A DNA stretch of 64,000 nt from Nematostella vectensis (lineage: Eukaryota > Cnidaria > Anthozoa > Actiniaria > Edwardsiidae), in the NCBI RefSeq assembly GCF_932526225.1, contig NC_064037.1:3312996-3376995 (forward strand). Direction: 5' to 3'. This document shows, piece after piece, positions 31,601 through 42,131 of this stretch (position 1 is its first letter; every line of letters begins with the position of its first letter). A program made the position numbers and the translations under genes. The notes below the pieces were generated by a model. It had not been told where the DNA came from. It made no database searches and saw nothing but the letters and a program-made list of their open reading frames with translations.

Positions 31601-34600
31601 CCACCAAATCAGTCAGCAGAGACGTCCCTCCCACTCAATACAAGTAAGTACTGGCCGACCGACGTTAAGTTGTGCCTTCTACTGATGTGTGTTATTGAGT
31701 CATGCCATGTACTGATGTGTGTTATTGAGTCCTGCCGTGTACTGATGTGTGTTATTGAGTCCTGCCTTGTACTGATATGTGTTATTGAGCCCTGCCATGT
31801 ACTGATATGTGTTATTGAGTCCTGCCATGTACTGATATGTGTTATTGAGTTCTGCCATGTACTGATATGTGTTATTGAGTCCTGCCATGTACTGATATGT
31901 GTTATTGAGTCCTGCCATGTACTGATATGTGTTATTGAGTCCTGCCATTTAATGATGTGTGTTATTGAGTCCTGCCATGTACTGATATGTGTTATTGAGT
32001 CCTGCCATTTAATGATGTGTGTTATCGAGTCCTGCCATTTAATGATGTGTGTTATCGAGTCCTGCCATGTACTGATATGTGTTATTGAGTCGTGCCTTGT
32101 ACTGATGTGTGTTATTGAGTCGTGCCATGTACTAATATGTGTTATTGAGTCCCGCCATGTACTGATGTGTGTTATCGAGTCCTGCCATGTACTGATGTGT
32201 GTTATTGAGTCGTGCCTTGTACTGATGTGTGTTATTGAGTCGTGCCATGTACTAATATGTGTTATTGAGTCCCGCCATGTACTGATGTGTGTTATTGAGT
32301 CCTGCCATTTAATGATGTGTGTTATTGAGTCCCGCCATGTACTGATGTGTGTTATTGAGTCGTGCCTTGTACTGCTATGTGTTATTTAGTCCTGCCATGT
32401 ACTGATATGTGTTATTGAGTCCTGCCATGTACTGATATGTGTTATTGAGTCCTGCCATGTACTGATGTGTGTTATCGAGTCCTGCCATGTACTGATGTGT
32501 GTTATCGAGTCCTTCCATGTACTGATATGTGTTATTGAGTCCTGCCATGTACTGATCTGTGTTATTGAGCCCTGCCATGTACTGATATGTGTTATTGAGT
32601 CCTGCCATGTACTGATGTGTGTTATTGAGTCCTGCCATTTAATGATGTGTGTTATTGAGTCCTGCCATGTACTGATGTGTGTTATTGAGTCCTGCCATGT
32701 ACTGATCTGTGTTATTGAGTCCTGCCATGTACTGATATGTGTTATTGAGTCCTGCCATGTACTGATATGTGTTATTGAGTCCTGCCATGTACTGATATGT
32801 GTTATTGAGTCCTGCCATGTACTGATGTGTGTTATTGAGTCCTGCCATGTACTGATATGTGTTATTGAGTCCTGCCATGTACTGATATGTGTTATTGAGT
32901 CCTGCCATGTACTGACATGTGTTATTGAGTCCTGCCATGTACTGACATGTGTTATTGAGTCCTGCCATGTACTGATATGTGTTATTGAGTCCTGCCATGT
33001 ACTGATCTGTGTTATTGAGCCCTGCCATGTACTGATATGTGTTATTGAGTCCTGCCATGTACTGATGTGTGTTATTAAGTCCTGCCATTTAATGATGTGT
33101 GTTATTGAGTCCTGCCATGTACTGATGTGTGTTATTTAGTCCTGCCATGTACTGATATGTGTTATTGAGTCCTGCCATGTACTGATGTGTGTTATTGAGT
33201 CCTGCCATGTACTGATATGTGTTATTGAGTCCTGCCATGTACTGATGTGTGTTATCGAGTCCTGCCATGTACTGATATGTGTTATTGAGTCCTGTCATGT
33301 ACTGATATGTGTTATTGAGTTCTGCCATGTACTGATGTGTGTTATTGAGTCCTGCCGTGTACTGATGTGTGTTATTGAGTCCTGCCATGTAATGATGTGT
33401 GTTATTGAGTCCTGCCTTGTACTGATATGTGTTATCGAGTCCTGCCATGTACTGATATGTGTTATTGAGTCCTGTCATGTACTGATATGTGTTATTGAGT
33501 CCTGCCATGTACTGATGTGTGTTATTGAGTCCTGCCATGTACTGATGTGTGTTATTGAGTCCTGCCATGTACTGACATGTGTTATTGAGTCCTGCCATGT
33601 ACTGACATGTGTTATTGAGTCCTGCCATGTACTGATGTGTGTTATTGAGGCCTGCCATGTACTGATATGTGTTATTGAGTCCTGCCATGTACTGATGTGT
33701 GTTATTGAGTCCTGCCATGTACTGATAGGTGTTATTGAGTCCTGCCATGTACTGACATGTGTTATTGAGTCGTGCCTTGTACTGATGTGTGTTATTGAGT
33801 CCTGCTTTGTACTGATGTGTGTTATTGAGTCCTGCCGTGTACTGATGTGTGTTATCGAGTCCTGCCATGTACTGATATGTGTTATTGAGTCCTGCCATGT
33901 ACTGATCTGTGTTATTGAGTCCTGCCATGTACTGATATGTGTTATTGAGTCATGCCATGTACTGATATGTGTTATTGAGTCCTGCCATGTACTGATGTGT
34001 GTTATTGAGTCCTGCCATTTAATGATGTGTGTTATTGAGTCCTGCCATGTACTGATGTGTGTTATTTAGTCCTGCCATGTACTGATATGTGTTATTGAGT
34101 CCTGCCATGTACTGATGTGGGTTATTGAGTCCTGCTTTGTACTGATGTACTGATATGTGTTATTGAGTCCTGCCATGTTCTGATATGTGTTATTGAGTCC
34201 TGCCATGTACTGATATGTGTTATTGAGTCCTGCCATGTACTGACATGTGTTATTGAGTCCTGCCATGTACTGATGTGTGTTATTGAGTCATGCCATGTAC
34301 TGATATGTGTTATTGAGTCCTGCCTTGTACTGACATATGTTATTGAGTCCTGCCATGTACTGTTATTGTTTATTGAGTCGTGCCTTGTACTGATATGTGT
34401 TACTGAGTCGTTCCTTGTACTGATGTGTGTTATTGAGTCGTGCTTTGTACTGATGTACTGATATGTGTTATTGAGTCCTGCCATGTACTGATACTGTATG
34501 TGTTATTGAGTCGTGCCTTGTACTGATGTGTGTTATTGAGTCGTGCCTTGTACTGATATGTGTTATTGAGTCGTGCCTTGTACTGATATTGTTTATTGAG

Positions 34601-36777
34601 TCCTGCATTATACTGTTGTTGTTTATTGAGTCGTGCCTTATACTGTTATTATTTATCGAGTCGTGCCTTGTACTGTTATTGTTTATCGAGTCGTGCCTTG
34701 TACTGTTATTGTTTATCGAGTCGTGCCTTGTACTGTTATTGTTTATTGAGTCGTGCCTTGTACTGTTATTGTTTATTGAGTCGTGCCTTGTACTGATATG
34801 TGTTATTGAGTCGTGCCTTGTACTGTTATTGTTTATCGAGCCGTGCCTTGTACTGATATTGTTTATTGAGTCGTGCCTTGTACTGTTATTGTTTATCGAG
34901 TCGTGCCTTGTACTGTTATTGTTTATCGAGTCGTGCCTTGTACTGCTATTGTTTATTGAGTCGTGTCTTGTACTGTTATTGTTTATTGAGTCGTGCCTTG
35001 TACTGATATGTGTTATTGAGTCGTGCCATGTACTGATATGTGTTATTGAGTCGTTCCTTGTACTGATATTGTTTATTGAGTCCTGCATTATACTGTTGTT
35101 GTTTATTGAGTCGTGCCTTATACTGTTATTATTTATCGAGTCGTGCCTTGTACTGTTATTGTTTATCGAGTCGTGCCTTGTACTGTTATTGTTTATCGAG
35201 TCGTGCCTTGTACTGTTATTGTTTATCGAGGTCTGCCTTTTTCTGCCCGCAGCTGGCCCCGTTCAACGCATGGACCCCCTCACTAACCTGCAAGTGGCGA
35301 TGAAGAATCATCTTGACATCTTCTACTTTAGTACCATGGTGCCTGTGAATGTGCTTGTCTCAAACGCCGGCAACATGGGTAGGTATCAGCCAGTCATGGA
35401 TTAATCTAGCCAGAGCTATAACTACTGGAACTCTCTCAATTGACAGTTACAGTACATCAGAATGACGAGAAATAAAGCCAATGCAAATGATTTCTATAAT
35501 CAGGTCAAGAAACAATAGATCCTAACACACTTTCTAGGCCTTTGTCCCTGTCTGGTCACCGAGTTTGAGTTTCTATTCTACATACCGCTATTTTATGGGG
35601 TTATCTAGTGGTGCTTTTATTCCAAGACTCTAATTTTGGCCACATGGAAAGACATCCGTTGCGAAAACGTTATTTTTGTCCTATGAGTGTGTTTTTTTGA
35701 GTGGTGTTGGTGGTATTGAGTGGTGTTTTTTTTTTTTTTTTCAAGATCGCAAGGTGTTTTTGGCCACGTGGAAAGACATCCCTGTCGAAAACGAGAGGCA
35801 GACGCAAATTAATGATGTCAACATGAACTCCGGTAAGTTTATCACAGCAGTATGGAGAAAAGGGGATGATTGGAGAAGGTGCTCGAACACGAGGGGTAGT
35901 AGCGAAATAAATAAGTTACGCGGAAAGCCACCATTTTGACATCCTAGAGAATTGCCAATTCTATGAGAAAGTATCCATTTCCATCGTCTGTTTTTGGGAT
36001 TTGTTGTATATTTTCGAAAAAATATTAAACCTTTTTTGAGATTTTTATTTATAGATTTCATTGCATAAATTGTCTGCCACTATTGAATAAAAAGACATCA
36101 AATGTGTGGCTCTTAAATTAACTAAAAGCTGCGAATTAACGAAGACGTTAAAATTCATCTTCATTTCAGAAACCGCACGTGACAAATTGAACAACAACAA
36201 CATCTTTACGGTGGCCAAACGCACGGTCGAGGGCCAAGACATGCTCTACCAGTCCCTCTTGTTCTGCAATGGTATCTGGGTGTTGGCAGAGCTCAAGATG
36301 ATTCCGGGAAACCCGGTTGTCCAGGTAATGCGTATACTTCTTGGGCGGTCTAAACAATTTTTTTTTAGAAATGTCGTTTTCCAAGTGGCAGGCTGTCGCA
36401 GAAGAGTGTTCCATTGGCACATTTTATTTTTATTTCGCGATAGTAAGAGTAGCGAAAACTACCTTGTACCCTTGGTGCCAGAACCCAGGTTTTAAATGAT
36501 GTACCGAGCGGTGATCGGGACAAGTGTCTCGAGCACGCCGCTGCCTGCCTTCCAGACGGCATTCGTTCGTCGCACTTTCGGGCTATAGGCGGTGACATTA
36601 CCTCTGAAGCCCGTGTAATCATCTTGAAAAACTCGCTAGTCAGTACAAGTCATTGTCTGGTCCTGTAACTGAGTTGTAGATGTTTTTTTTTTTCTATCTC
36701 AGCTGTCGGTGAAAACGCGAGCGATGGATGTGGTCCCACACGTGCAGATGATGTATGAAACTCTGCTGCACAACTGA
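22690..36777 (+). CDS. AP1B1/AP2B1: AP-1/AP-2 clathrin adaptor complex beta subunit (beta-adaptin)
   Basis: Twenty-two exons join in frame to 939 aa: 22690-22726, 23303-23544, 23932-24177, 24622-24746, 25114-25249, 26440-26521, 26851-26923, 27140-27280, 27383-27458, 27554-27643, 28040-28231, 28622-28798, 29523-29712, 30304-30527, 30624-30734, 30914-30956, 31080-31182, 31555-31643, 35253-35378, 35746-35832, 36170-36324, 36703-36777. The product is the large beta subunit of clathrin adaptors at the trans-Golgi/endosome (AP-1) and plasma membrane (AP-2); it binds dileucine cargo and clathrin. The start MTDSKYFTT and the helical-solenoid trunk (to about 600) are near-identical to vertebrate beta1/beta2. 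The Ala/Pro-rich hinge has LLGDLL and DLLGEDL clathrin-box-like motifs. The ear runs from [16 protein letters not shown] to the end ([10 protein letters not shown]). Vertebrates have two paralogues; invertebrates often share one, so the exact paralogue is not assigned. Several introns carry arrays or duplicated splice sites. Confidence 0.96.
24219..24464. mobile_element. TTAA-flanked MITE, copy 1 (adaptin intron 3)
   Basis: A 246-bp element with perfect inverted termini (AGCCGCATTGTCACCAGTTT at the left, AAACTGGTGACAATGCGGCT at the right), flanked on both sides by TTAA (24215-24218, 24465-24468). A second 246-bp copy in opposite orientation is at 58264-58509. TTAA duplication is the piggyBac signature, although the termini lack the usual CCC. 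Confidence 0.9.
25246..26145 (+). repeat. 36-bp minisatellite repeating the exon 5 splice donor
   Basis: Twenty-five tandem 36-bp units (CAAGGTAACATTAAAGCAGG, CTCAAACAAGCACAAT, with AAT/AAC and AAAG/AAGG variants) start exactly at the end of adaptin exon 5. Exon 5 ends ATCAAG and the intron begins GTAACATTAA, so each unit repeats that junction. One unit (near 25501) has AAGATAAC and so lacks the GT. Thirty-six bp is 12 codons and no stop occurs until after 26150, so the exon 5 frame stays open through the array. Confidence 0.97.
28757..29110 (+). repeat. 177-bp tandem duplication of the exon 12 end and its donor
   Basis: Bases 28757-28933 are repeated at 28934-29110 at about 97% identity. 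Each copy contains the last 42 bp of adaptin exon 12 (TACTGGAGACTGCT...GCTGCCAAG) followed by the donor GTTTGT and about 135 bp of intron. The unit is 59 codons long and contains no stop in the adaptin frame. Confidence 0.95.
29397..29460 (+). pseudogene. Decayed duplicate of adaptin exon 13 acceptor and 5' end
   Basis: CACTGCTAG then AATTTGTCCAGGATGAAAAG and CCCTCATCTCAAGG aligns with the true exon 13 start at 29523 (TACTGCAG then GAGGTTGTCCTGGCGGAGAA and GCCCCTCATCTCGG). Identity is roughly 75%, with a one-base deletion that breaks the frame. It sits about 115 bp upstream of the real exon, in the same orientation. Confidence 0.6.
30201..30288. repeat. 22-bp tandem repeat just before adaptin exon 14
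   Basis: Four copies of TTCTGCAAATAACTCCCTAC plus (T/C)G, ending about 15 bp before the exon 14 acceptor, so the array covers the expected branch-point region. Confidence 0.93.
31668..35230. repeat. 30-bp minisatellite of ~119 copies filling adaptin intron 18
   Basis: The unit is TGTACTGATATGTGTTATTG then AGTCCTGCCA. It runs from about 25 bp after the exon 18 donor to about 22 bp before the exon 19 acceptor, so the 3.6-kb intron is essentially all repeat. A second variant (GTTATTGTTTATCGAGTCGT with GCCTTGTACT) dominates after about 34590. Local insertions of about 10 bp (ACTGATGTACTG) occur near 34141 and 34450. Long open frames on both strands are artefacts of a stop-free 30-bp unit. Confidence 0.98.
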
Positions 36778-36936
36778 ATATCGCGTGTGGCTTAGATAAA
36801 ACAACCAGCCAACTGGACAGAATTGGAAGAAACAGAACGAGATTTAGATCGACCAGGTCCTAGTTATGAAGTCGAAGTCCGCCCTATAATTCAAATCTAC
36901 TAGAATTTTCATTTATCATAGCTTAGTCGAACACTT

Positions 36937-36942
36937 AATAAA
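36937..36942 (+). terminator. Adaptin beta poly(A) signal
   Basis: AATAAA lies 160 bp after the TGA stop at 36775-36777 and is the first hexamer downstream. Confidence 0.65.
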
Positions 36943-36974
36943 AAAAATTACTTGCAGGTACTGTCGACTATATT

Positions 36975-36980
36975 TTTATT
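36975..36980 (-). terminator. Fascin-like gene poly(A) signal
   Basis: TTTATT on the plus strand is AATAAA for the minus-strand gene, 80 bp beyond its TAA. It lies only 32 bp from the opposing adaptin signal, so the two 3' UTRs are likely to overlap or nearly touch. Confidence 0.55.
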
Positions 36981-37059
36981 TTTTTTGCTTATCGTACCAC
37001 TATTATTTAACATTTTATCATTATTACCATGCACATTAGCATAGTAATGTCCCCACTGG

Positions 37060-38329
37060 TTAGCAAACAGTACAGCACTGAGATGGGACGCGTTCCTCGT
37101 CCAAATCATTCAGAGTGATCATTTCAAACACCATCTCTGGACAGGTGTTACGGTCTTCCCTTGCCTCTAGGGACCCCTCCCCTGTCCGTATATCTGGATC
37201 TCTAGTGCTGAGGTACGTCCCATATACTGTCTTGACAAGAACCTTGTCGTTCGTCAAGTACACAAATTGGAACTTTGCCTCTTTGCAGATCTTTTTCGAG
37301 TCTGTTTTGACTGGCCCTAGACCCTTCGGTTCCTTCGCGCATAAAAGCTCCCCAAAGCACGTTTCAATGAGAAAATGTCCTGGCTTTTCTTCCCTGAACC
37401 AGAACTCTTCTCGCTCTCCTTCATCCTTCGAGTCTGTGAATATCGGCCCGCACTGGTCATGTTCTGGCTTGCAGGCTGTGACGTACGTCCCCCAAAAGGT
37501 CCGTAGGACGAATACCTGTGATACGCCTAGTGTTTCGGGTATCGTTTCGACATAGAAGAGATGATGACTCGTGATGCGTAGACCATCCGTGGGCGGGGCG
37601 CGTTGCTGGTTCGGTTCGAGTGCTGAGACATAAGTCCCATGATCGGTGTACAGTGCAAATTTCTGACCAGGAAGACGAACTATCTAGAGTGGGAATAAAG
37701 ATAGCTGTTAGGGGTGCGTCCATGATCTGAGTATAGACTATTCCATACTGGTGGCAGGTGTTGCAGGGTTGCTAGGCTTTTCGGGATTGTGTTTGCACAC
37801 TGCCCCCAGGATATTGAGACTCTAAATTCAGAGACGAGCGTCGTGGCTTTTCCCTCGATTTCTTTGACATTTCTTATTTTTTTACCATATAATATATATA
37901 TTTTTTTATTTTATGTGGGGGAGGAGGGGGCCCTCATCCGCCGCCTATGACATGTTTGTAAGTTGGAGGATGTTAATGTGTTGCTTGCGAAACAATGTTT
38001 CACAAGATTGCGTGGTCGAGGATGTAATTGATCCTCGCACACTCCTTGTATTTGCCAATCTGTCATTTTCTGTATCCCAGCCTTGCTTGGTTGACCAAAT
38101 ATAGGTCGAAGGCTGTCTGACACACCTGGAATATTTCCCAGGGCCCTATAGTCTCGCTGTCCATGCGGACCGCGCCATTCTTGGAGGCTGGGGTAAACTT
38201 GATGTACGTCCCGTAACATGTCCTGAGTGCCACTCGCCCCTGCGAGTGCTGGACGGCCTCGAACTGCTCGGCCCTCCCAATAGACGAAGCATTGGTGCTG
38301 AACACACCGTCCCCACATGATGGAGGCAT
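37060..38329 (-). CDS. Fascin-like beta-trefoil protein with possible C-terminal CaaX box
   Basis: Two minus-strand exons (38126-38329 and 37060-37683) join in phase 0 to 275 aa. The ATG is preceded by a pyrimidine-rich acceptor (TTCCTCATCAG|CC), implying a 5' UTR intron. The protein has regularly spaced hairpin motifs: RVALRTCYGTYIKF, KFALYTDHGTYVSA, VFVLRTFWGTYVTA, FLIETCFGELLCA and VLVKTVYGTYLST. This [VF]-x-[LK]-x-T-x-x-G-T-Y-[LVI] pattern is that of fascin-type actin-crosslinking beta-trefoils. The length suits one to two trefoils, while fascin has four, so it is a small relative rather than fascin itself. The C-terminus CCTVC fits a CaaX prenylation signal (C-T-V-C) with a neighbouring cysteine. 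Actin binding is inferred from fold alone. Confidence 0.75.
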
Positions 38330-38890
38330 GGCTGATGAGGAACCAGAAAGGAACACTCAAAAAAGCACGAAAATCAGCAAAAAGTTAAAGGCACAATTAG
38401 GCGTAGAACATAATAAAGGCATAGCTTGGGAGCTAAAAAAAAGTCACAGGCGGCCTCACCAAATGTGTGAGCATAAAGGGGTGGTCAAACAGTTCCTCAG
38501 GCTAAATGAACCGCTCAAATCGTGAAACTGAATAAAGTTTCGCTGGAGTTCCTCGCGGCGATAGTAAAGGGGGATCGGAAAAATGTTTCGCAAAAAGGGG
38601 CCGAGAGCACGAGTGCATGTAAAACCTTTCACTAAAGTCCAAAGCCGCCGATCAACACACGCTCTAAGCGCGCGAGCGTCGCGAGAAAGTCGCGTGAATA
38701 TAAAGACTGCCTGGAAATAAAAATGGCCAATACGTCCCTTAATTTGGTTACGTACCTGTGACAAATGTGTCTTGAGAAGTTCTAAAACACACGGAAGGGA
38801 TGTCGAGTGGCATGGACTCTCTAATACCGGCAATCTGCATCAGTCTACTGTCCATACACCAGCGAAACATCGTAGCCTCTTGCCAATAGT
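38330..38890 (-). promoter_or_regulatory. Upstream region of fascin-like gene with putative 5' UTR donor
   Basis: On the minus strand CACAG|GTACGTAAC at 38756/38755 is a strong donor that could pair with the acceptor at 38331, making a non-coding first exon upstream of 38756. No TATA box recognised. An overlapping 125-aa open frame (38456-38833) shows no family resemblance and is not called. Confidence 0.35.
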
Positions 38891-39354
38891 CAAACTAGGT
38901 TCGCTGAGATCTTCTTTAGCAATGCATTACAACAGTGTTTCCCGGTAAAAGTGTTGACGTGACAGAGGGAGCCTATGAGCGCATGCGCCGCGAGCTGGAA
39001 AAGATCATGCTCGCGCACCATCTCGTACGCCCACGTAGCTTTGTGCCAGCGGCAATTGGGAAATACGAATTCACGCAAATAATTATCTATGCAGGGCCGT
39101 AGCGGGGCTGTGGGGCACTTATTTTTTTAAATCATAAGGAAATGACCAGTAGGGGAGTGTTTCTGTATTGTGCCCCCCAATATTTTCGTAATGTTTCTGT
39201 ATCGTGCTCATCCACCCCCCCCCCCCCCCCCCCAATAGAAACAAATGCAAATGCATGCACATGAAGATGAAACAATGGACTGATTCATTTGCATGCATTC
39301 GCATTTAATACGGCTCATGGATAATACGATGTTTGAACTTAGACTAAGGTTATA

Positions 39355-39630
39355 AAATCCTACCAACAACTGCTTTCCCAAAGTTCAAGATTCTTCCGAT
39401 TCTGCTACATGTCCCTTAGTGGGGTCTCTCTTCAATGGATCATCCTATCCAACAACAACTTACTATTTTTTATATTTTGTTAGTTAATCCTAATGAATTT
39501 TGTACATATACTAGCTGTAACATGCCACTGTAACTCATTTATAACCTGAGGAAGGCAGGTATTGGCCTGCCGAAATATCGTTAAAAAAACAACTCTGCGT
39601 TGTTGTCGACTTTTTCTTATTCCTGCATGA
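39355..39630 (+). mobile_element. 3' tail of a retroelement (Penelope/LINE-like)
   Basis: The segment CCTGAGGAAGGCAGGTATTG then GCCTGCCGAAATATCGTT forms a short stem (GGCAGG...CCTGCC) of the kind found at the 3' ends of cnidarian non-LTR and Penelope-like elements. The same motif style occurs at 16380-16440. No coding remnant was recognised upstream, so the family is uncertain. Confidence 0.4.
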
Positions 39631-39917
39631 TGGAAAAATATTTATTTGCACTTAAAAATGATAAAAGTTAATATGATGTTAAGAGGGATTGTACCAGCGG
39701 TCATTTTGTCATCCTGGCAACATATCAAGTGGGAGAGAGCATCCATTTCCATCAGTTGGCAAATCTATTAGGATAATGGTTTTTATCATCTAGATAATAG
39801 AGTATTAGACGTGTGCCCCGTAACTACGGTAGCCTTGTTCCCGACGTCTACATGATGCCATTTTTAATGACGTGCATTTTTTTTCTCATCTTGCTCTCTG
39901 ACGTATGTCTGACCTGG

Positions 39918-40060
39918 GCAGGGGCGTGTCTAGAGAAAAAGGTAGGGTGGGGTCCAGAATAGGACGCAGGGGCGTGTCTAGAGAAAAAGGTAGGGTGGGG
40001 TCCAGAATAGGACGCAGGGGCGTGTCTAGAGAAAAAGGTAGGGTGGGGTCCAGAGTAGTA
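39918..40060. repeat. 48-bp tandem repeat, three copies
   Basis: Three nearly identical 48-bp units (AGGGGCGTGTCTAGAGAAAA, AGGTAGGGTGGGGTCCAGAA, TAGGACGC). A related inverted motif (GTGGGGTCCGGACCC, ACACGCGCCC) at about 40712-40745 suggests the array belongs to a larger transposon-like unit. Confidence 0.9.
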
Positions 40061-40109
40061 ATTTATTCACCACGGATCAACCTAGTTCGTATCGGCATCT
40101 TTAGCTCCG

Positions 40110-40888
40110 GCAACAGATCCATCTAGGAACTTTTTCTTCCTTATCACACTTAATTTTCGCGATTGGCGATATTTCGCGAAACTTTATTTTCGCGATTTTC
40201 CTATTTCCGTAAAAACCAGATCACTTATTTTCGCGATTGGGATAATAAAATCAAGCAAAACAAGTGGAATTAAAATGTGCTGTAATCATCAAAACTGACA
40301 CAATTTGTAACAAAAAGATGCGTTGGCAAAATTTATTTTCATAAAAATCTATAAATACAAGTCCATCTCATCCCCTCAACCCTCCAACTCAACGAGGATC
40401 AAGCTTAAAGGGTGTTTGGCTCAGTGACAAAGGGGGTATTTTTTTGTTACATATGGCTTTCTGGTAGCCCAAAGGGGGTGAGATCCGCTCTGTACCGTAC
40501 TATATGTACATTAAAGACTAAATAGACATAAAGCCTTTTAAACGGCCAATATTCCCCCAAAGGTTTATTGTGTACTAACTTAATTTTCGCGCTTCTTATT
40601 TTCGCGAATCTTTTAAAATTGCGAAATTCGCGAAATTAAAGTGCCACGAAATACAATACCAACACATACCAAAGAAGGTGTCAACTGGAGTCCAACTCAT
40701 CTCGTCACCTGAGTGGGGTCCGGACCCTTAATGAACACGCGCCCGGATGCCAAGATGCCTTATATTGCCTGATATTCGAGAGTACTTAAATTCTTGTTTT
40801 TCGCGATCGTCACGAAAAATAAAGTGCGCAACCTTTAATTTAGGGAAATATAATCAATGGACCAGTCACCTTGTGACAACAGGCCCGC

Positions 40889-40939
<51 letters not shown>

Positions 40940-42131
40940 TCCAACACACACAACGGCCGAAGGTCCACTTTCGGTTCTAAATAGACGTGCTTTTTGTAGA
41001 CAAAACTATAAAGCATAAGCAAGGTCACTCTGGTATGTAGTCAAATCCGACAATTAACGTCCCGTTGAGACGTTTTGTTTTTTCGGGGGTCGTCAGAGAA
41101 CTCACTCTCCCCACCCCTCCCCCCACCGCACCCCCGGAAAAAATTAGGTCCACTTTTTCGCATTTCGCACCCCCACCCCACCCAAGAAAAATCCTGGGTA
41201 CGGGCCTGGACAATAATAAATATACCTTACAGTAGGTTATTTTCGAAAAAAATATTTTTAGATTCACTTTTTGCAGTATCCAAAAAGTTATATTGATCGT
41301 TAAAAACAAAAACACAAAGAACACAAAAATTATTTGAAATCTTTGTAACACTGTAGGTATTTATACAACATTATTCAGAAGCGAACAAATTATGATAAGA
41401 TAGCCAGTCCAAGAACCAAGTTCTTGAGCACATCCCTAACTAACATGACGTCTTTTTCATATTTCCCATGCAGTTGAAGGAATTTTAGTTCCATAGCAAA
41501 ACGTGTCTCTTCCTTTTCTCAAAGCGAAACCACGGATCGGTTTCCCGTCTCCATACGTATTTGCTAAACTTTCTCAACGGAAGCAACCCAATCTCGATCA
41601 TCATTTGTATTATCTCAGATGGCCAAAAATCAAGTACCTGAATAAGCCTCCTAAGTATATCCTATTCCAGGCTTATGCTTTTTCGGCGACACTTGTCAAG
41701 ACACGATTCTAGATTCCTTATTCTGATTTTCGGGAGTTCTAAAATTCGCGATTTTCGCGATTTAGAAGAATATTAAATTAAAGACTCACAAAAATAAAGT
41801 CCGCGAACTTTAATTTAGGGAATTTTAATGGATATAGAAAAAATGATGACAGAGATGGGAAGGTTCTATTATGATCCTCTAGTAAGGACATGTATCGAAA
41901 GTATCGATAATAATGCCTCCGAAACGAGCACACTTTTTCATTACTGTAAGACTGAACTTGAAAGGGACGTGTTGGTTTTGTTTCAATATATTGGTCCAGT
42001 TTCAGTTGTTGGTTAACGTACATTTTTTTGTACAAACGAGAAAATAAAGTCACTTGGACTTCGCGGTCCCGAAATTAAAGGCTGGCGAATGTTGAAAAAA
42101 TTTTCGCGATAATTAAGACACGCGAAAATTA
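40110..42131. repeat. Cluster of TTTTCGCGA-rich interspersed repeats
   Basis: At least four patches contain repeated TTTTCGCGA / TCGCGAAA words with TTAATTT: 40155-40245, 40570-40645, 40798-40855 and 41745-41820, plus 42050-42131. They look like copies or ends of one family of AT-rich elements with CpG-containing ends. Between 41090 and 41215 lies a pyrimidine-rich stretch ending GGGTACGGGCCTGG, related to the CAGGCCCGTA MITE ends. No protein-coding gene is supported here. Confidence 0.6.
40890..40936. repeat. 47-bp uninterrupted poly(C) tract
   Basis: Forty-seven consecutive C residues, followed by TCCTCC. This is the longest of several C-homopolymers in the window. Confidence 0.97.

Noticed and set aside
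31670-34069. Long open frames of CVIESCHVL-type and MAGLNNTYQ-type repeats on both strands
   Set aside because: They come from a stop-free 30-bp minisatellite inside an adaptin intron; no start context, splice logic or protein family supports translation.
38456-38833. 125-aa minus-strand frame upstream of the fascin-like gene
   Set aside because: No family resemblance; it overlaps a good splice donor that better explains the region as 5' UTR.
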